Shown here: in pieces, positions 1 through 7,809 of the stretch | Layout of the letters: each line of letters starts with the position of its first letter | Position numbering within the stretch: the first letter of the stretch is position 1 | NCBI GenBank assembly: GCA_022841325.1 | Contig: JALHRS010000002.1 | Coordinates: 121,398 to 185,397, forward strand | Length of the DNA: 64,000 nt | Origin: Lysobacterales bacterium | GTDB taxonomy: Bacteria > Pseudomonadota > Gammaproteobacteria > Xanthomonadales > SZUA-5 | Direction of reading: 5' to 3' | The notes under the pieces: generated by a model | Seen by the model: the letters and a program-made list of their open reading frames with translations, nothing else | Told to the model about the DNA's origin: nothing | Databases searched by the model: none | Translations under genes and position numbers: made by a program

Positions 1-1
1 A

Positions 2-304
2 GTCGTCACCGAGATGCTGTTCGAGGCGACCAATCTCAGCGATGCCGATCTCGTCGGTCAGGCGGTGCCCAGCGTGGCGCCGAACCGGGCATCGATCTAT
101 TTCAGCAAGACCGAGTGCTTCTGTTTCACCGAGCAGAGTCTGGCAGCTGGCGAGACCCGCGACATGCCGGTGCGCTTTGTCGTCGATCCGGCCCTGCCGG
201 AGAATGTCTCGGTGATGACACTGTCCTACACCTTCTATCTCAATGATCTGGCGACTGAACGTCTGGCGCAGCACGGCGCCGTGAACGATAATCCTGGATT
301 CTGA
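2..304 (+). CDS. ctaG: Cytochrome c oxidase assembly protein CtaG/Cox11, C-terminal part
   Basis: Only the last 100 codons or so lie in the window; the reading frame is open from base 2 and the start is outside. Cox11 proteins are membrane-anchored periplasmic chaperones that deliver copper to the CuB site of cytochrome c oxidase subunit I. The visible part has the hallmark [10 protein letters not shown] copper-binding CFCF motif, then a [14 protein letters not shown] block and the LSYTFYLND end of the beta-barrel. The next gene is coxC, the usual neighbour in proteobacterial aa3 oxidase operons. Family assignment is secure; the N-terminal anchor cannot be checked. Confidence 0.93.
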   Translation, partial: VVTEMLFEATNLSDADLVGQAVPSVAPNRASIYFSKTECFCFTEQSLAAGETRDMPVRFVVDPALPENVSVMTLSYTFYLNDLATERLAQHGAVNDNPGF

Positions 305-350
305 ATCGGGCTTTCACGCCCACCTTGCTTTGTATTGACGGGGATTGCAC

Positions 351-1220
351 ATGGCTCAAGGCTCCGGTGCCTATTACGTACCTCACGGCAGCAAGTGGCC
401 GATCATCGGATCGGTTGCGCTGTTCCTGTTCCTGGGCGGCGCTGCCTCACTGGTCAACGAAGATCACGTCTTCGGCATGGTCAAGTTCTACCTGGGCCTG
501 GCCTTGTTGCTGTACATGCTCTTCGGCTGGTTCGGCGAAGTCATCAAGGAAAGCCTGGCCGGTTATTACAATTCGCAGGTGGACGTGTCCTTCCGCATGG
601 GCATGGTCTGGTTCATCTTTTCCGAAGTGATGTTCTTTGCCGCCTTCTTTGGCGCATTGTTCTATGCCCGCATCTTCGCCGTGCCATGGCTGGGCGGTGA
701 GGGCGACGGTTTTTCCACCCATCAGCTGCTTCATCCGGCTTTTGAGGCAGTCTGGCCGACCAATGGTCCGGGCGAAATCGGTGGCGCCTTCGAGACCATT
801 CCGGCCTGGGGTCTGCCGCTGCTGAACACGCTGATCCTGCTGACCTCCGGTGCCACCATCACCATGGCGCACTGGGCGCTCAAGGTGGGCAAGCGCCGCG
901 CCCTGGTCTGGTGGATGGCGGCAACCGTGGCTCTGGGTTGTTTGTTCCTGTACTTCCAGGCGGTCGAGTACATCCACGCCTACCAGGAACTGGGACTGAC
1001 GCTGGGTTCGGGCGTTTACGGCAGCACCTTCTTCATGCTGACCGGTTTCCACGGCATGCACGTCACCCTGGGGACGATCATGCTGCTGGTGATCCTGTTC
1101 CGTTGCATGGCCGGCCATTTCACCAAGGACAACCACTTCGCCTTCGAGGCAGTGGCCTGGTACTGGCACTTCGTGGACGTGGTCTGGCTGGGACTGTTCG
1201 TGTTCGTCTACGTGCTCTGA
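351..1220 (+). CDS. coxC: Cytochrome c oxidase subunit III
   Basis: A 289-residue polytopic subunit III of the aa3-type haem-copper oxidase, an inner-membrane core subunit without redox centres. Family signatures are VSFRMGMVWFIFSEVMFFAAFFGA in pieces (the FRMGM and SEVMFF blocks), TITMAHWAL, the GFHGMHVTLG helix with its conserved His, and the C-terminal AWYWHFVDVVWLGLFVFVYV. The ATG at 351 is chosen because it follows a GGGGA element at about 340-344; an in-frame TTG six bases earlier is less likely. It follows cox11 by 46 bp. In many relatives SURF1, ctaA and ctaB come next; here the operon ends in a strong hairpin and a convergent HvfABC-type cluster begins. Confidence 0.96.
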   Translation: MAQGSGAYYVPHGSKWPIIGSVALFLFLGGAASLVNEDHVFGMVKFYLGLALLLYMLFGWFGEVIKESLAGYYNSQVDVSFRMGMVWFIFSEVMFFAAFFGALFYARIFAVPWLGGEGDGFSTHQLLHPAFEAVWPTNGPGEIGGAFETIPAWGLPLLNTLILLTSGATITMAHWALKVGKRRALVWWMAATVALGCLFLYFQAVEYIHAYQELGLTLGSGVYGSTFFMLTGFHGMHVTLGTIMLLVILFRCMAGHFTKDNHFAFEAVAWYWHFVDVVWLGLFVFVYVL

Positions 1221-1242
1221 GGCACTCGGACTGCGCAACAAC

Positions 1243-1268
1243 ATCGGGCCGCCTCAGGGCGGCCCGAT
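1243..1268 (+). terminator. Strong hairpin terminator between coxC and the convergent hvf operon
   Basis: Perfect 11-bp stem ATCGGGCCGCC / GGCGGCCCGAT around a TCAG loop, 22 bp after the coxC stop, followed by CGTTTGT. The downstream T tract is short, so termination efficiency is inferred rather than obvious. Confidence 0.7.
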
Positions 1269-1287
1269 CGTTTGTGGCCCAGGTCCA

Positions 1288-1549
1288 GTAGCCCGGGTAA
1301 GCCGCAGGCGCACCCGGGACGCGAGTCCGAATCGTGCATGGCCCCAGGTGCGCTGCCCTTACCTGGGCTACGACTCTGTTGTGGGTTCGGACTTGTCCGA
1401 ACGCTCCTGGCGGGGGCAGGGCAGAAGCGTCCAGACAAGTCTGGACCTACAGAAGCTCGAAGAGCCGCACATCCTGCCGAGCAAGCTCGGCACTACAACA
1501 GCCTCGTACACCGTCGCTGATGTAGAGCGGAGCTTGCTCCGCTGCTTCA
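1288..1549. repeat. Cluster of REP/BIME palindromes filling the 1221-1546 gap
   Basis: Three inverted pairs follow one another. 1288-1371 is GTAGCCCGGGTAAGC facing its partner GCTTACCTGGGCTAC-type element. 1381-1450 is GTGG + GTTCGGA-CTTG-TCCGAAC facing a reversed GTAG + GTCCAGA-CTTG-TCTGGAC copy. 1465-1495 is a reversed GTAG + TGCCGAG-CTTG-CTCGGCA copy facing GTAG + AGCGGAG-CTTG-CTCCGCT at 1522-1549. No gene is seen in the gap. The last element runs a few bases into the stop of the hvfC-like gene. Confidence 0.85.
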
Positions 1550-2359
1550 GTCCCTAGCCCAGGGCGCAGCTCCCTGGGCCGCCGGCGCCCCTGCGGCGCC
1601 CCTGGTCCGCAGTCCGACAATCACATCGCGCTGCATCCAGCCGCGAAGCAGTGCTCTGGCTGGTTCGATCAGGGATTCGGGCTCGGGATGGCCGATCTCG
1701 GCGCCGAGGCGCATGACCAGTTCTCGACCGCTGCAGCCTTCGGTTTCCTGCGCCAGGGCCAGCAGTCGCGCCGCCAGCGGTTCCAGCGACTGGAACTGCA
1801 CCTTGTCGGCGCGATTGCGATAGATCAGCAGCCAGGTCGGTTGCGCGGGTGCTTCGGTGGGCTGGTAATCGCTGCGGATCAGTTGCACCGGGAACTGGTA
1901 ACTCAGCACCCAGGCGACCGGTGAGGGTACCGGAATCTGTTCGATCGGATCGCCATCGCGGTGGTCGATGCTGACCCTGGCCAGATCGTCGCCATCCAGA
2001 TCGAGCGCCAGCTCCACCCACTCCCAATGCGCCAGTTCGTGCAGGAAGGGTCTTTGTTGCTGCCAGTGCTGCGGATGGTCGCCGAGATAGCGCACGAACT
2101 CGCTGCCCAGTTCATGGAACAGCGGCGTATGCGCGCCGTGCTCCACGTAGAAGCTGCGCACCAGGCGCGGCCATTCCGGCCCATCCAGCAGCCGCCGGAT
2201 CACCGGGAAATTCCCCGCCAGCAGGCCCTGCAGGTTGTTGAACAGCAAATCGCGATAGATCTGTACCCGGCGATCCTCGAGATCGGCCGGCACCGGCTCT
2301 ACCGCCGGATTGCGCAGGTGTCGCGCAAAAGCCAGTTGAATCTGGTCAAACTGCGGCAT
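1547..2359 (-). CDS. HvfC/BufC-type DUF2063 partner protein of a multinuclear-iron (MNIO) enzyme
   Basis: A 270-residue protein of the DUF2063 family (often labelled putative DNA-binding). Its established role is as partner of the DUF692 iron enzyme, where it helps bind or present the precursor peptide; DNA binding is not demonstrated for this family. The N-terminal helical DUF2063 part is visible: FARHLRNP, then YRDLLFNNLQGLLAGNFPV, then FHELGSEFVRYL and an ELAHWEWVELAL segment. The C-terminal half carries the WLLIYRNRADKVQFQSLEP segment expected of HvfC-like proteins. The ATG at 2359 gives this N terminus and overlaps the upstream hvfB-like gene by 14 bp, so the two are translationally coupled. 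Confidence 0.88.
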   Translation of the reverse strand: MPQFDQIQLAFARHLRNPAVEPVPADLEDRRVQIYRDLLFNNLQGLLAGNFPVIRRLLDGPEWPRLVRSFYVEHGAHTPLFHELGSEFVRYLGDHPQHWQQQRPFLHELAHWEWVELALDLDGDDLARVSIDHRDGDPIEQIPVPSPVAWVLSYQFPVQLIRSDYQPTEAPAQPTWLLIYRNRADKVQFQSLEPLAARLLALAQETEGCSGRELVMRLGAEIGHPEPESLIEPARALLRGWMQRDVIVGLRTRGAAGAPAAQGAAPWARD

Positions 2360-3215
2360 GACGCGGACGTGCGCAGGGCAACAGGACCGGCGCATTCTCA
2401 TCCTGCACCCGGCGAACCTTGCCCAGTTCCTGCAGCAGTTCCGGCAGCGGCGGAATGTTGAAGTCGCGCTCCAGCAGGGTGGCCCGGCGGCCCATGCGTT
2501 GATAGGTGTAGGCCAGCAATTCCCACACCGGATCGACGATGTCGGCACCATGGGTGTCGACAATCAGATCGGGTGCCTCCTCGTAGTGCCCGGCCACATG
2601 CAGATAGGCCACCCGCTCGGCCGGAATCTGGTCGATGAACGCGCGTGCGTCGTAGCGGTGATTGACGCTGTTGACGTAGACGTTGTTGACGTCGAGCAGC
2701 AGATCACAGTCGGCCTCGCGGACCACGCCGAGCAGGAATTCAGGTTCGCTGATCTCGCTGGCCAGCGGTGTGTAGAAGGAGGCGTTTTCCACAGCAATGC
2801 GGCGGCCCAGGATGTCCTGGGTGCGACGCACGCGGGCGGCCACATGCCGGAGCGCATCCTCGGTAAAGGGAATCGGCAGCAGATCGTAGAGATGGGCGCC
2901 GTCACTGCACCAGCTCAAATGCTCGCTGTAGAGCAGGATGCCGTGATCGTCGAGAAAGCCCTTGAGGCGCTGCAGGAAGATGTCGTCCAGCGGATCCGGA
3001 CCGCCCAGCGACAGCGACAGACCGTGGGCAATGAAGGGATAAGCCTCGGTGTAGCGGCGGAAGGCCTTGCCCAGCCTTCCGCCGATACCCAACCAGTTTT
3101 CCGGAGCGATCTCGAAGAAATCGATGGCGGAACGCAAATCACCCGCTGCGTCCAGTTCGGGCATCAGGCTGCGCCTGAGTCCCAATCCAGCTGACAGCTG
3201 TTGCAGTTTCCGCAT
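2346..3215 (-). CDS. HvfB/BufB-type DUF692 multinuclear non-haem iron oxidative enzyme
   Basis: A 289-residue TIM-barrel enzyme of the DUF692/MNIO family, relatives of MbnB (methanobactin), HvfB and BufB, which oxidatively modify cysteines of a precursor peptide. Full-length family motifs occur in order: FFEIAPENWLG near residue 33, HGLSLSLGG near 64, YSEHLSWCS near 97, IAVENASFYT near 140, LLLDVNNVYVNSVNH near 172, YLHVAGHYEE near 205 and VDTHGADI near 220. The His, Glu and Asp residues expected to bind the iron cluster lie in these blocks. The gene lies 23 bp after the Cys-rich precursor gene and overlaps the DUF2063 partner, the standard A-B-C order. Substrate is inferred to be the adjacent EGKCG-repeat peptide. 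Confidence 0.93.
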   Translation of the reverse strand: MRKLQQLSAGLGLRRSLMPELDAAGDLRSAIDFFEIAPENWLGIGGRLGKAFRRYTEAYPFIAHGLSLSLGGPDPLDDIFLQRLKGFLDDHGILLYSEHLSWCSDGAHLYDLLPIPFTEDALRHVAARVRRTQDILGRRIAVENASFYTPLASEISEPEFLLGVVREADCDLLLDVNNVYVNSVNHRYDARAFIDQIPAERVAYLHVAGHYEEAPDLIVDTHGADIVDPVWELLAYTYQRMGRRATLLERDFNIPPLPELLQELGKVRRVQDENAPVLLPCARPRHAAV

Positions 3216-3238
3216 GATGCGCTCCTTCAGATCTCAGC

Positions 3239-3649
3239 TCAGGCGGCGCCGCCGCACTTGCCTTCTTCCTTGGCCTTGTCGCCACCGCACTTGCCTTCGC
3301 CGCACTTGCCTTCTTCCTTGGCCTTGTCGCCACCGCACTTGCCTTCGCCGCACTTGCCTTCTTCCTTGGCCTTGTCAGCGCCGCACTTGCCTTCGCCGCA
3401 CTTGCCTTCTTCCTTGGCCTTGTCACCGCCGCAGGTGCCTTCTTCCTTGGCCTTGTCGGCGCCGCACTTGCCTTCGCCGCACTTGCCTTCGGCGGCCTTC
3501 TCGTCGCCCACCAGCATGTAGCCCTGGGCCAGGTCGGTGGCCTGCATGCCGTTGCTGGTGCCGTTTCCGGCGTAGGCGCCGAAGGCCATGCTGCCCAGGA
3601 ATGCCGCGCCCACGGCCAAGGAAACCGGCTTGATCATCTTGTTGCTCAT
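3239..3649 (-). CDS. HvfA-type precursor peptide with EGKCG repeats (candidate copper-binding RiPP)
   Basis: A 136-residue secreted precursor. Residues 1-28 are a signal peptide: MSNKMIK, hydrophobic VSLAVGAAFLGSMAFGAYA, then cleavage before GNG. A spacer ending LAQGYMLVGDEKAAEG leads into a low-complexity domain. That domain has nine EGKCG motifs and one EGTCG, separated by ADKAKE or GDKAKE linkers. All ten cysteines lie in these motifs. The HvfA family is known for EGKCG motifs whose cysteines the HvfB-HvfC pair converts to copper-binding groups. It is first in its operon, with GGAGAT upstream of the ATG. No DoxX-like HvfD gene is present, unlike many hvf operons. Function is by homology. 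Confidence 0.9.
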   Translation of the reverse strand: MSNKMIKPVSLAVGAAFLGSMAFGAYAGNGTSNGMQATDLAQGYMLVGDEKAAEGKCGEGKCGADKAKEEGTCGGDKAKEEGKCGEGKCGADKAKEEGKCGEGKCGGDKAKEEGKCGEGKCGGDKAKEEGKCGGAA

Positions 3650-3749
3650 GAGTTGAATCTCCGATCACATGATTGAATGCCCCGGTTGGGGGCGAGCTTG
3701 AAGCTGCCGCAGCAGCTCTCCCGCAGCCGATGGGATATCGGCGATGCAG

Positions 3750-3778
3750 ACATTAAGCCTGCACCAGCCCGATGACAA
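3750..3778 (-). promoter_or_regulatory. Possible sigma-70-like promoter for the hvfABC-type operon
   Basis: On the minus strand TTGTCA (3778-3773, five of six to the -35 consensus) is followed after 17 bp by TAATGT (3755-3750, a weak -10). It lies about 100 bp upstream of the hvfA-like ATG, in the only non-coding gap before rlmM. Related operons are often driven by ECF sigma factors, so a different promoter is possible. Confidence 0.3.
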
Positions 3779-3831
3779 CCGCCGCACGGTTCTGCGTCAG
3801 CGTAGAAGACCGATGAAGGCGCCACAATCTT

Positions 3832-5127
3832 TCAGCGCTTGCGCGCGCGGTTGCCGCGCGGAGAACGTGTGCCCGGCACAGGCGATTTCTTGCCCCCGGA
3901 GGCCTTTCTGGCGCCTGCAGGCGCTGTCTTGCGGCCGCTGATTGGCTGGCCGGCGCGCTGCCCGGACTTCTGCCGCGCAGCATCGGCCGCCGTCTTGCCT
4001 GCACCTTTACCGGGCCGGGTCGCTTTGGCGGCTGCCGGTGGCGGCGAGCGGCTTGCTCGATCGGACTCGCGGCTGCCGGCTGCCTCGCGCAGTCTCGGCA
4101 GCTGCATCTGAGCGCCGGGAATCACGGCCACAGTGAGTTCTTCGCGATCATGGTAGAGCTGACGGGCCCGCACCGAGAAACCCATGCGCTGCAGCGGCTG
4201 CAGCACTGCCCGCGCCTGGTTCCAGGCGTCAAAGCGTTTCTTCATCGGCAGTTTGAGGTTGAACACCGCCGCCTTGCACCAGCCCGACTGCAACCAGCGG
4301 ACCATGAGCTCGGCCACCTTGCCCGGTTTCTCGACCATGTCGCAGACCAGCCAGTCGACCGGTCGTGGCGGACGATAGCGAAAGCCATCCTCGCGCAGAT
4401 GCTGCACCAGACCGCTGTCCATCAGGGCCGGCGCCATGCGACCGTTGTCGATGGCGGTCACCTGAATCCGGCGCGCCACCAGCTGATAGGTCCAGCCGCC
4501 CGGCGACGCGCCCAGATCGACGGCGCTACCGCCAGCGTCCAGCAGGTCGGCGCGCTCCTGCGCATTCATGAGCACCTGGAAAGCTTCTTCGAGCTTCAGC
4601 GTGGACCTGGATGGCGCTTCGCGCGGGAATTTCAGGCGCGGAATGCCACCGGCAAAGGCGGCGGCAGCGCCTGGCGGTGAACCGCCGACCAGCGCGTGCG
4701 TACCCGCCAGCAACCACACCTGTGCCTGACCCCTTCCGGCGGGGTGGATCAACTCGCCCAAACGCGCCTGGAGCGCGCCTACCAGCGGCGCCAGTGGCTT
4801 GGTGGCTTCGCTGTCCGGGGTCAGCACCGTCAGTGCCGAGAAGGGCTGCAGCGGCCGCAGGGCGGCAGAGATCGGACTGACCCGATCCTTCACGTTCAGA
4901 TCCCTGAGCTCGGCGGCCACCCGCATCAGATCCCGGGCAAACACCAGATCCGGCAATCCCGGTTGACCGTTGGCGGCGCGCACCCGCACCACCGCAGGCT
5001 GCTCTGACCACACGCTCGCTGCCATCCCCTGTACAGCGAACCAGGCCGACAGCTCGTCCATCAGATCGGGTTCGAAGCCGACCCGGCAGAGCAGAGCCAG
5101 TTCCGGCAGAGCAGTAGTGTCAGTCAT
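3832..5127 (-). CDS. rlmM: 23S rRNA C2498 2'-O-ribose methyltransferase RlmM, with basic C-terminal tail
   Basis: SAM-dependent methyltransferase acting on 23S rRNA C2498 in the cytoplasm. The N-terminal THUMP-like half (LLCRVGFEPDLMDELSAWF onward) is followed by the Rossmann fold with AVDLGASPGGWTYQL as SAM motif, VDWLVCDMVEKP and VFNLKLPMKKRFD. These carry the expected catalytic Asp and Lys residues. The ATG at 5127 gives MTDTTALPEL; ATGs at 5133, 5157 and 5175 are also in frame. It is about 80 residues longer than the usual 350-370 because of a Lys/Arg/Ala/Pro-rich, probably disordered tail from about residue 350. Such a tail may bind rRNA. Confidence 0.92.
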   Translation of the reverse strand: MTDTTALPELALLCRVGFEPDLMDELSAWFAVQGMAASVWSEQPAVVRVRAANGQPGLPDLVFARDLMRVAAELRDLNVKDRVSPISAALRPLQPFSALTVLTPDSEATKPLAPLVGALQARLGELIHPAGRGQAQVWLLAGTHALVGGSPPGAAAAFAGGIPRLKFPREAPSRSTLKLEEAFQVLMNAQERADLLDAGGSAVDLGASPGGWTYQLVARRIQVTAIDNGRMAPALMDSGLVQHLREDGFRYRPPRPVDWLVCDMVEKPGKVAELMVRWLQSGWCKAAVFNLKLPMKKRFDAWNQARAVLQPLQRMGFSVRARQLYHDREELTVAVIPGAQMQLPRLREAAGSRESDRASRSPPPAAAKATRPGKGAGKTAADAARQKSGQRAGQPISGRKTAPAGARKASGGKKSPVPGTRSPRGNRARKR

Positions 5128-5266
5128 CGCCATCCGTGCCCACGCTGGCAGCCGCATCGTCGCCGCAAGAGCCACGATATTGCCCTAGCAGCGGCCAGAA
5201 AGGGGCCGTCCCGGCGGCGCCGTTGCTGGTTGCGGGAAAAGGACCAAATTGAGGGCCGGGCCGAAT

Positions 5267-5425
5267 GTAGGTCACGTTGCCCGCGCAGCGGGCTACGTGA
5301 CGTCGCGAGGTCCGCTGTCACGTAGGCCCTGCGGGCCAACGTGACCTACGGGAGAGCTGATCGCGGACAGAGTCCGCTCCCACAGCGCCCAGCCACTGCA
5401 GGAGCGACCTCGTGTCGCGATCTCG
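5267..5425. repeat. REP/BIME cluster in the 5128-5429 gap
   Basis: An inverted pair at 5267-5349 (GTAGGTCACGTTGCCCGC outward, and its mirror ending GTGACCTAC) is followed by a reversed GTGGGAGCGGACT element at 5355-5387 and a forward AGGAGCGACCTCG element at 5398-5425. They lie downstream of the acyl-CoA dehydrogenase stop and upstream of rlmM. No gene or clear promoter is seen. Confidence 0.8.
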
Positions 5426-5429
5426 CCCC

Positions 5430-7223
5430 TCAGGCCAGTGCCGCCTCGACGCTGGTGGTCAACGATTCGGCGCCGGCGCGCACGCCGGCTGCGTGGGTCA
5501 GCGTGCGCGGCAGCAGGCGGTCGAAGTAGAAGCGCACGGTTGCCAGCTTGGCTTCCCTGAACTCGGCGGTGCCGGCGTAGCTGGCGCGAGTCGCGGCTTC
5601 GGCTTCGCGGGCCATGAAATAGGCCATCGTGACGTAGCCCGAATAGAACAGATAGTCGACCGCCGCAGCGCCGATTTCCTCGGCATTCTGCGCGGCCTTG
5701 GTGCCGATCTCCCGGGTCAGGGCTTCCCATTCCTTGGCGTGCCTGGCCACGCTGGCCACGAACGGGGCGATGGCGGCGTTGTCGCTGTGGGTCTGGCAGA
5801 ACGCGCCGATTTCCCCGAGGAAGTGGCGCAGGCCGACGGCCTGCTGACCCATGATCTTGCGGCCCAGCAGATCCAGCGCCTGAATCTGGGTGGTGCCTTC
5901 ATAGATGGTGGTGATGCGGGCATCACGCATCAGCTGCTCCAGGCCCCATTCGCGGATGTAGCCGTGACCGCCGAGCACCTGGATGCCGTGGCTGGTGCAT
6001 TCGATCGCCAGTTCGGTGAGCATGGCTTTGCTGATCGGCGTCAGGAAGCTCAGGATTTCGTCGGCGCGCTGCTTCACGGCCGGGTCGGTGTGCCTGGACA
6101 CCAGATCCACCTGCAGCGCCGAATAGAAGCACAGCGCGCGACCAGCCTCGCCGAAGGCTTTCTGGGTCATCAGCATGCGCCGCACGTCCGGGTGCACGAT
6201 GATCGGATCGGCCGGCTTGTCCGGGCGTCGCGGGCCCGACAGCGCCCGCATCTGCAATCGATCCTTGGCATAGGCCAGAGCGTTCTGGTAGGAGATTTCG
6301 ATCAGGCCCAGACCCTGCACGCCCACGCCCAGGCGCGCCGTGTTCATCATGGTGAACATGGCATTCAAGCCGCGGTTGGGCGGACCGATCAGATAGCCTT
6401 CGGCTTCGTCGAAGTTCATCACGCAGGTGGCCGAACCCTTCAGGCCCATCTTGTGTTCGATGCTGCCCGGGGCCACCGGATTGCGCTCGCCGACGCTGCC
6501 GTCGCGCGCCACCTTGAACTTGGGCACGATGAACATGCTGATGCCCTTGGTGCCGGCCGGTGCGTCCGGCAGGCGCGCCAGCACCAGATGCATGATGTTC
6601 TTGCTGAGATCGTGATCGCCGGCGGTGATGAAGATCTTGGTGCCGGAAATCCGGAAGCTGCCGTCCTCGTTGGGCTCGGCCCTGGTGCGCATCAGGCCGA
6701 GATCCGAGCCGCAGTGGGGCTCGGTCAGGCACATGGTGCCGGTCCATTCGCCGCTGAGAATGCGCGGAATGAAGACCTCGCGCTGCCATTCCTCGCCGTG
6801 ATGGGTGAGCGCATCCACGGCGCCGGCCGAAAGCAGCGGGTAGGTACCCCAGGCCACGTTGGCGGATTCGATCATCTCCTTGAAGACATAGCCGACGCTC
6901 TCGGGCATGCCCTGGCCGCCGTACTTCGGATCGCCGCACAGGCCGGTCCAGCCGCCCTCGACGAAGCGGTCATAGGCGTCCTTGAAGGCCCTGGGCGTGG
7001 TGACCGAGCGGCTTTCCTTGTCGAAATGGCAGCCTTCTTCGTCACCGATCACATTGGTCGGCGTCAGCACCTGTTCGCAGAACTTGGCGCCCTCCTCGAG
7101 GATGGCTTCAACCAGTTCCCGGCTGACTTCCTCGCCGCCGGGCAGTTGCGCGTAGATGCTGGGGGCATCAAGGACATCAAACAGCACGAAACGCATATCG
7201 GTCTGTGGGGCGGTGTAGTTCAT
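5430..7223 (-). CDS. Large acyl-CoA dehydrogenase (DmdC-like family)
   Basis: A 597-residue FAD-dependent acyl-CoA dehydrogenase of the long class with a C-terminal extension domain, a group that includes 3-methylmercaptopropionyl-CoA dehydrogenase DmdC and uncharacterised beta-oxidation enzymes. Signatures: CLTEPHCGSDLGLMRTRA (FAD and substrate region), SFRISGTKIFITAGDHDL, GVQGLGLIEISYQNALAYAKDR, and QVLGGHGYIREWGLEQLMRD with IYEGTTQIQALDLLGRKI near the active site. An AGGAAAG ribosome site precedes the ATG. The usual partner genes (thiolase, enoyl-CoA hydratase) are not adjacent, so the true acyl-CoA substrate is unknown. Confidence 0.9.
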   Translation of the reverse strand: MNYTAPQTDMRFVLFDVLDAPSIYAQLPGGEEVSRELVEAILEEGAKFCEQVLTPTNVIGDEEGCHFDKESRSVTTPRAFKDAYDRFVEGGWTGLCGDPKYGGQGMPESVGYVFKEMIESANVAWGTYPLLSAGAVDALTHHGEEWQREVFIPRILSGEWTGTMCLTEPHCGSDLGLMRTRAEPNEDGSFRISGTKIFITAGDHDLSKNIMHLVLARLPDAPAGTKGISMFIVPKFKVARDGSVGERNPVAPGSIEHKMGLKGSATCVMNFDEAEGYLIGPPNRGLNAMFTMMNTARLGVGVQGLGLIEISYQNALAYAKDRLQMRALSGPRRPDKPADPIIVHPDVRRMLMTQKAFGEAGRALCFYSALQVDLVSRHTDPAVKQRADEILSFLTPISKAMLTELAIECTSHGIQVLGGHGYIREWGLEQLMRDARITTIYEGTTQIQALDLLGRKIMGQQAVGLRHFLGEIGAFCQTHSDNAAIAPFVASVARHAKEWEALTREIGTKAAQNAEEIGAAAVDYLFYSGYVTMAYFMAREAEAATRASYAGTAEFREAKLATVRFYFDRLLPRTLTHAAGVRAGAESLTTSVEAALA

Positions 7224-7287
7224 GGGTCTTTCCTTTCAGGAGCAACTTGATGATGGGTGAGGCAGATCTGGCAATGCGCTGCGCCGC

Positions 7288-7797
7288 TCAGCGGAAGGAT
7301 CCGGGCTTGCCCGGCGTGGCCCGCAGGCGCCCGTCGTATCGCAAGTCGAAGCGGACATTGGGGTCGGAGCATTTCAGCTCGCCTTCCAGCACATAGGTCA
7401 TGGTCGATTCGGTGGTGAGCGTGGCCAACGCCGGTAGCGAGTCCACAGGACCGAGATCGATGCGGACGATGTCGCCCGATATCGGTGGCAGGGTCTGCTC
7501 CAGCGGCTGACTGCCCTTGGCCGCGGCGGTCTGATCCAGGATCAGTCGCCAGTCGAAGCGTTGCAGCGTCACCGCCATGCTCGACGGGCTGTCGAAGCGC
7601 ACCCGCGCCACGTAACGGCCGTCGACGGTCTCGATTTCCTGCAGGCTGATGGAGGGCGGGCCCAGCACCCGGCGCGGGCCGGAACAGGCGATCAGCGCGA
7701 TTGCCAGCAAGGCCAGCGCAACCCAGCCCAGGACCCGGCGGAGACGGCCGGGCGCTTGCCTGCGAGTTTCGGTAACGACAAGCACAGCTTCTGTCAT
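7288..7797 (-). CDS. LEA14-like (LEA type 2) lipoprotein
   Basis: A 169-residue protein with a hydrophobic segment VLGWVALALLAIALIAC at about residues 22-38 ending in a lipobox-like LIAC, so probably a membrane-anchored lipoprotein. The rest looks like a LEA14/WHy beta-sandwich: PPSISLQEIETVDGRYVARVRF, SMAVTLQRFDWRLIL, and a YVLEGELKCSDPNVRF strand. Such proteins are common single-copy lipoproteins in Xanthomonadales; their function is not established. It lies 12 bp after the MAPEG gene and is likely cotranscribed with it. Confidence 0.75.
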   Translation of the reverse strand: MTEAVLVVTETRRQAPGRLRRVLGWVALALLAIALIACSGPRRVLGPPSISLQEIETVDGRYVARVRFDSPSSMAVTLQRFDWRLILDQTAAAKGSQPLEQTLPPISGDIVRIDLGPVDSLPALATLTTESTMTYVLEGELKCSDPNVRFDLRYDGRLRATPGKPGSFR

Positions 7798-7809
7798 GAG
7801 TACACCGCT

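Noticed and set aside
1554..2027. Alternative reading frame in the hvfC-like gene
   Set aside because: The +1 shadow frame gives Arg/Gly-rich nonsense, while the chosen frame shows the DUF2063 pattern.
3240..3506. CRISPR-like regular repeats
   Set aside because: The repeats are in frame within a signal-peptide protein, with no variable spacers, and encode EGKCG motifs.
5412..7250. A 612-codon plus-strand frame over the acyl-CoA dehydrogenase
   Set aside because: Antisense shadow with no family similarity; the minus-strand enzyme has all FAD and active-site motifs.
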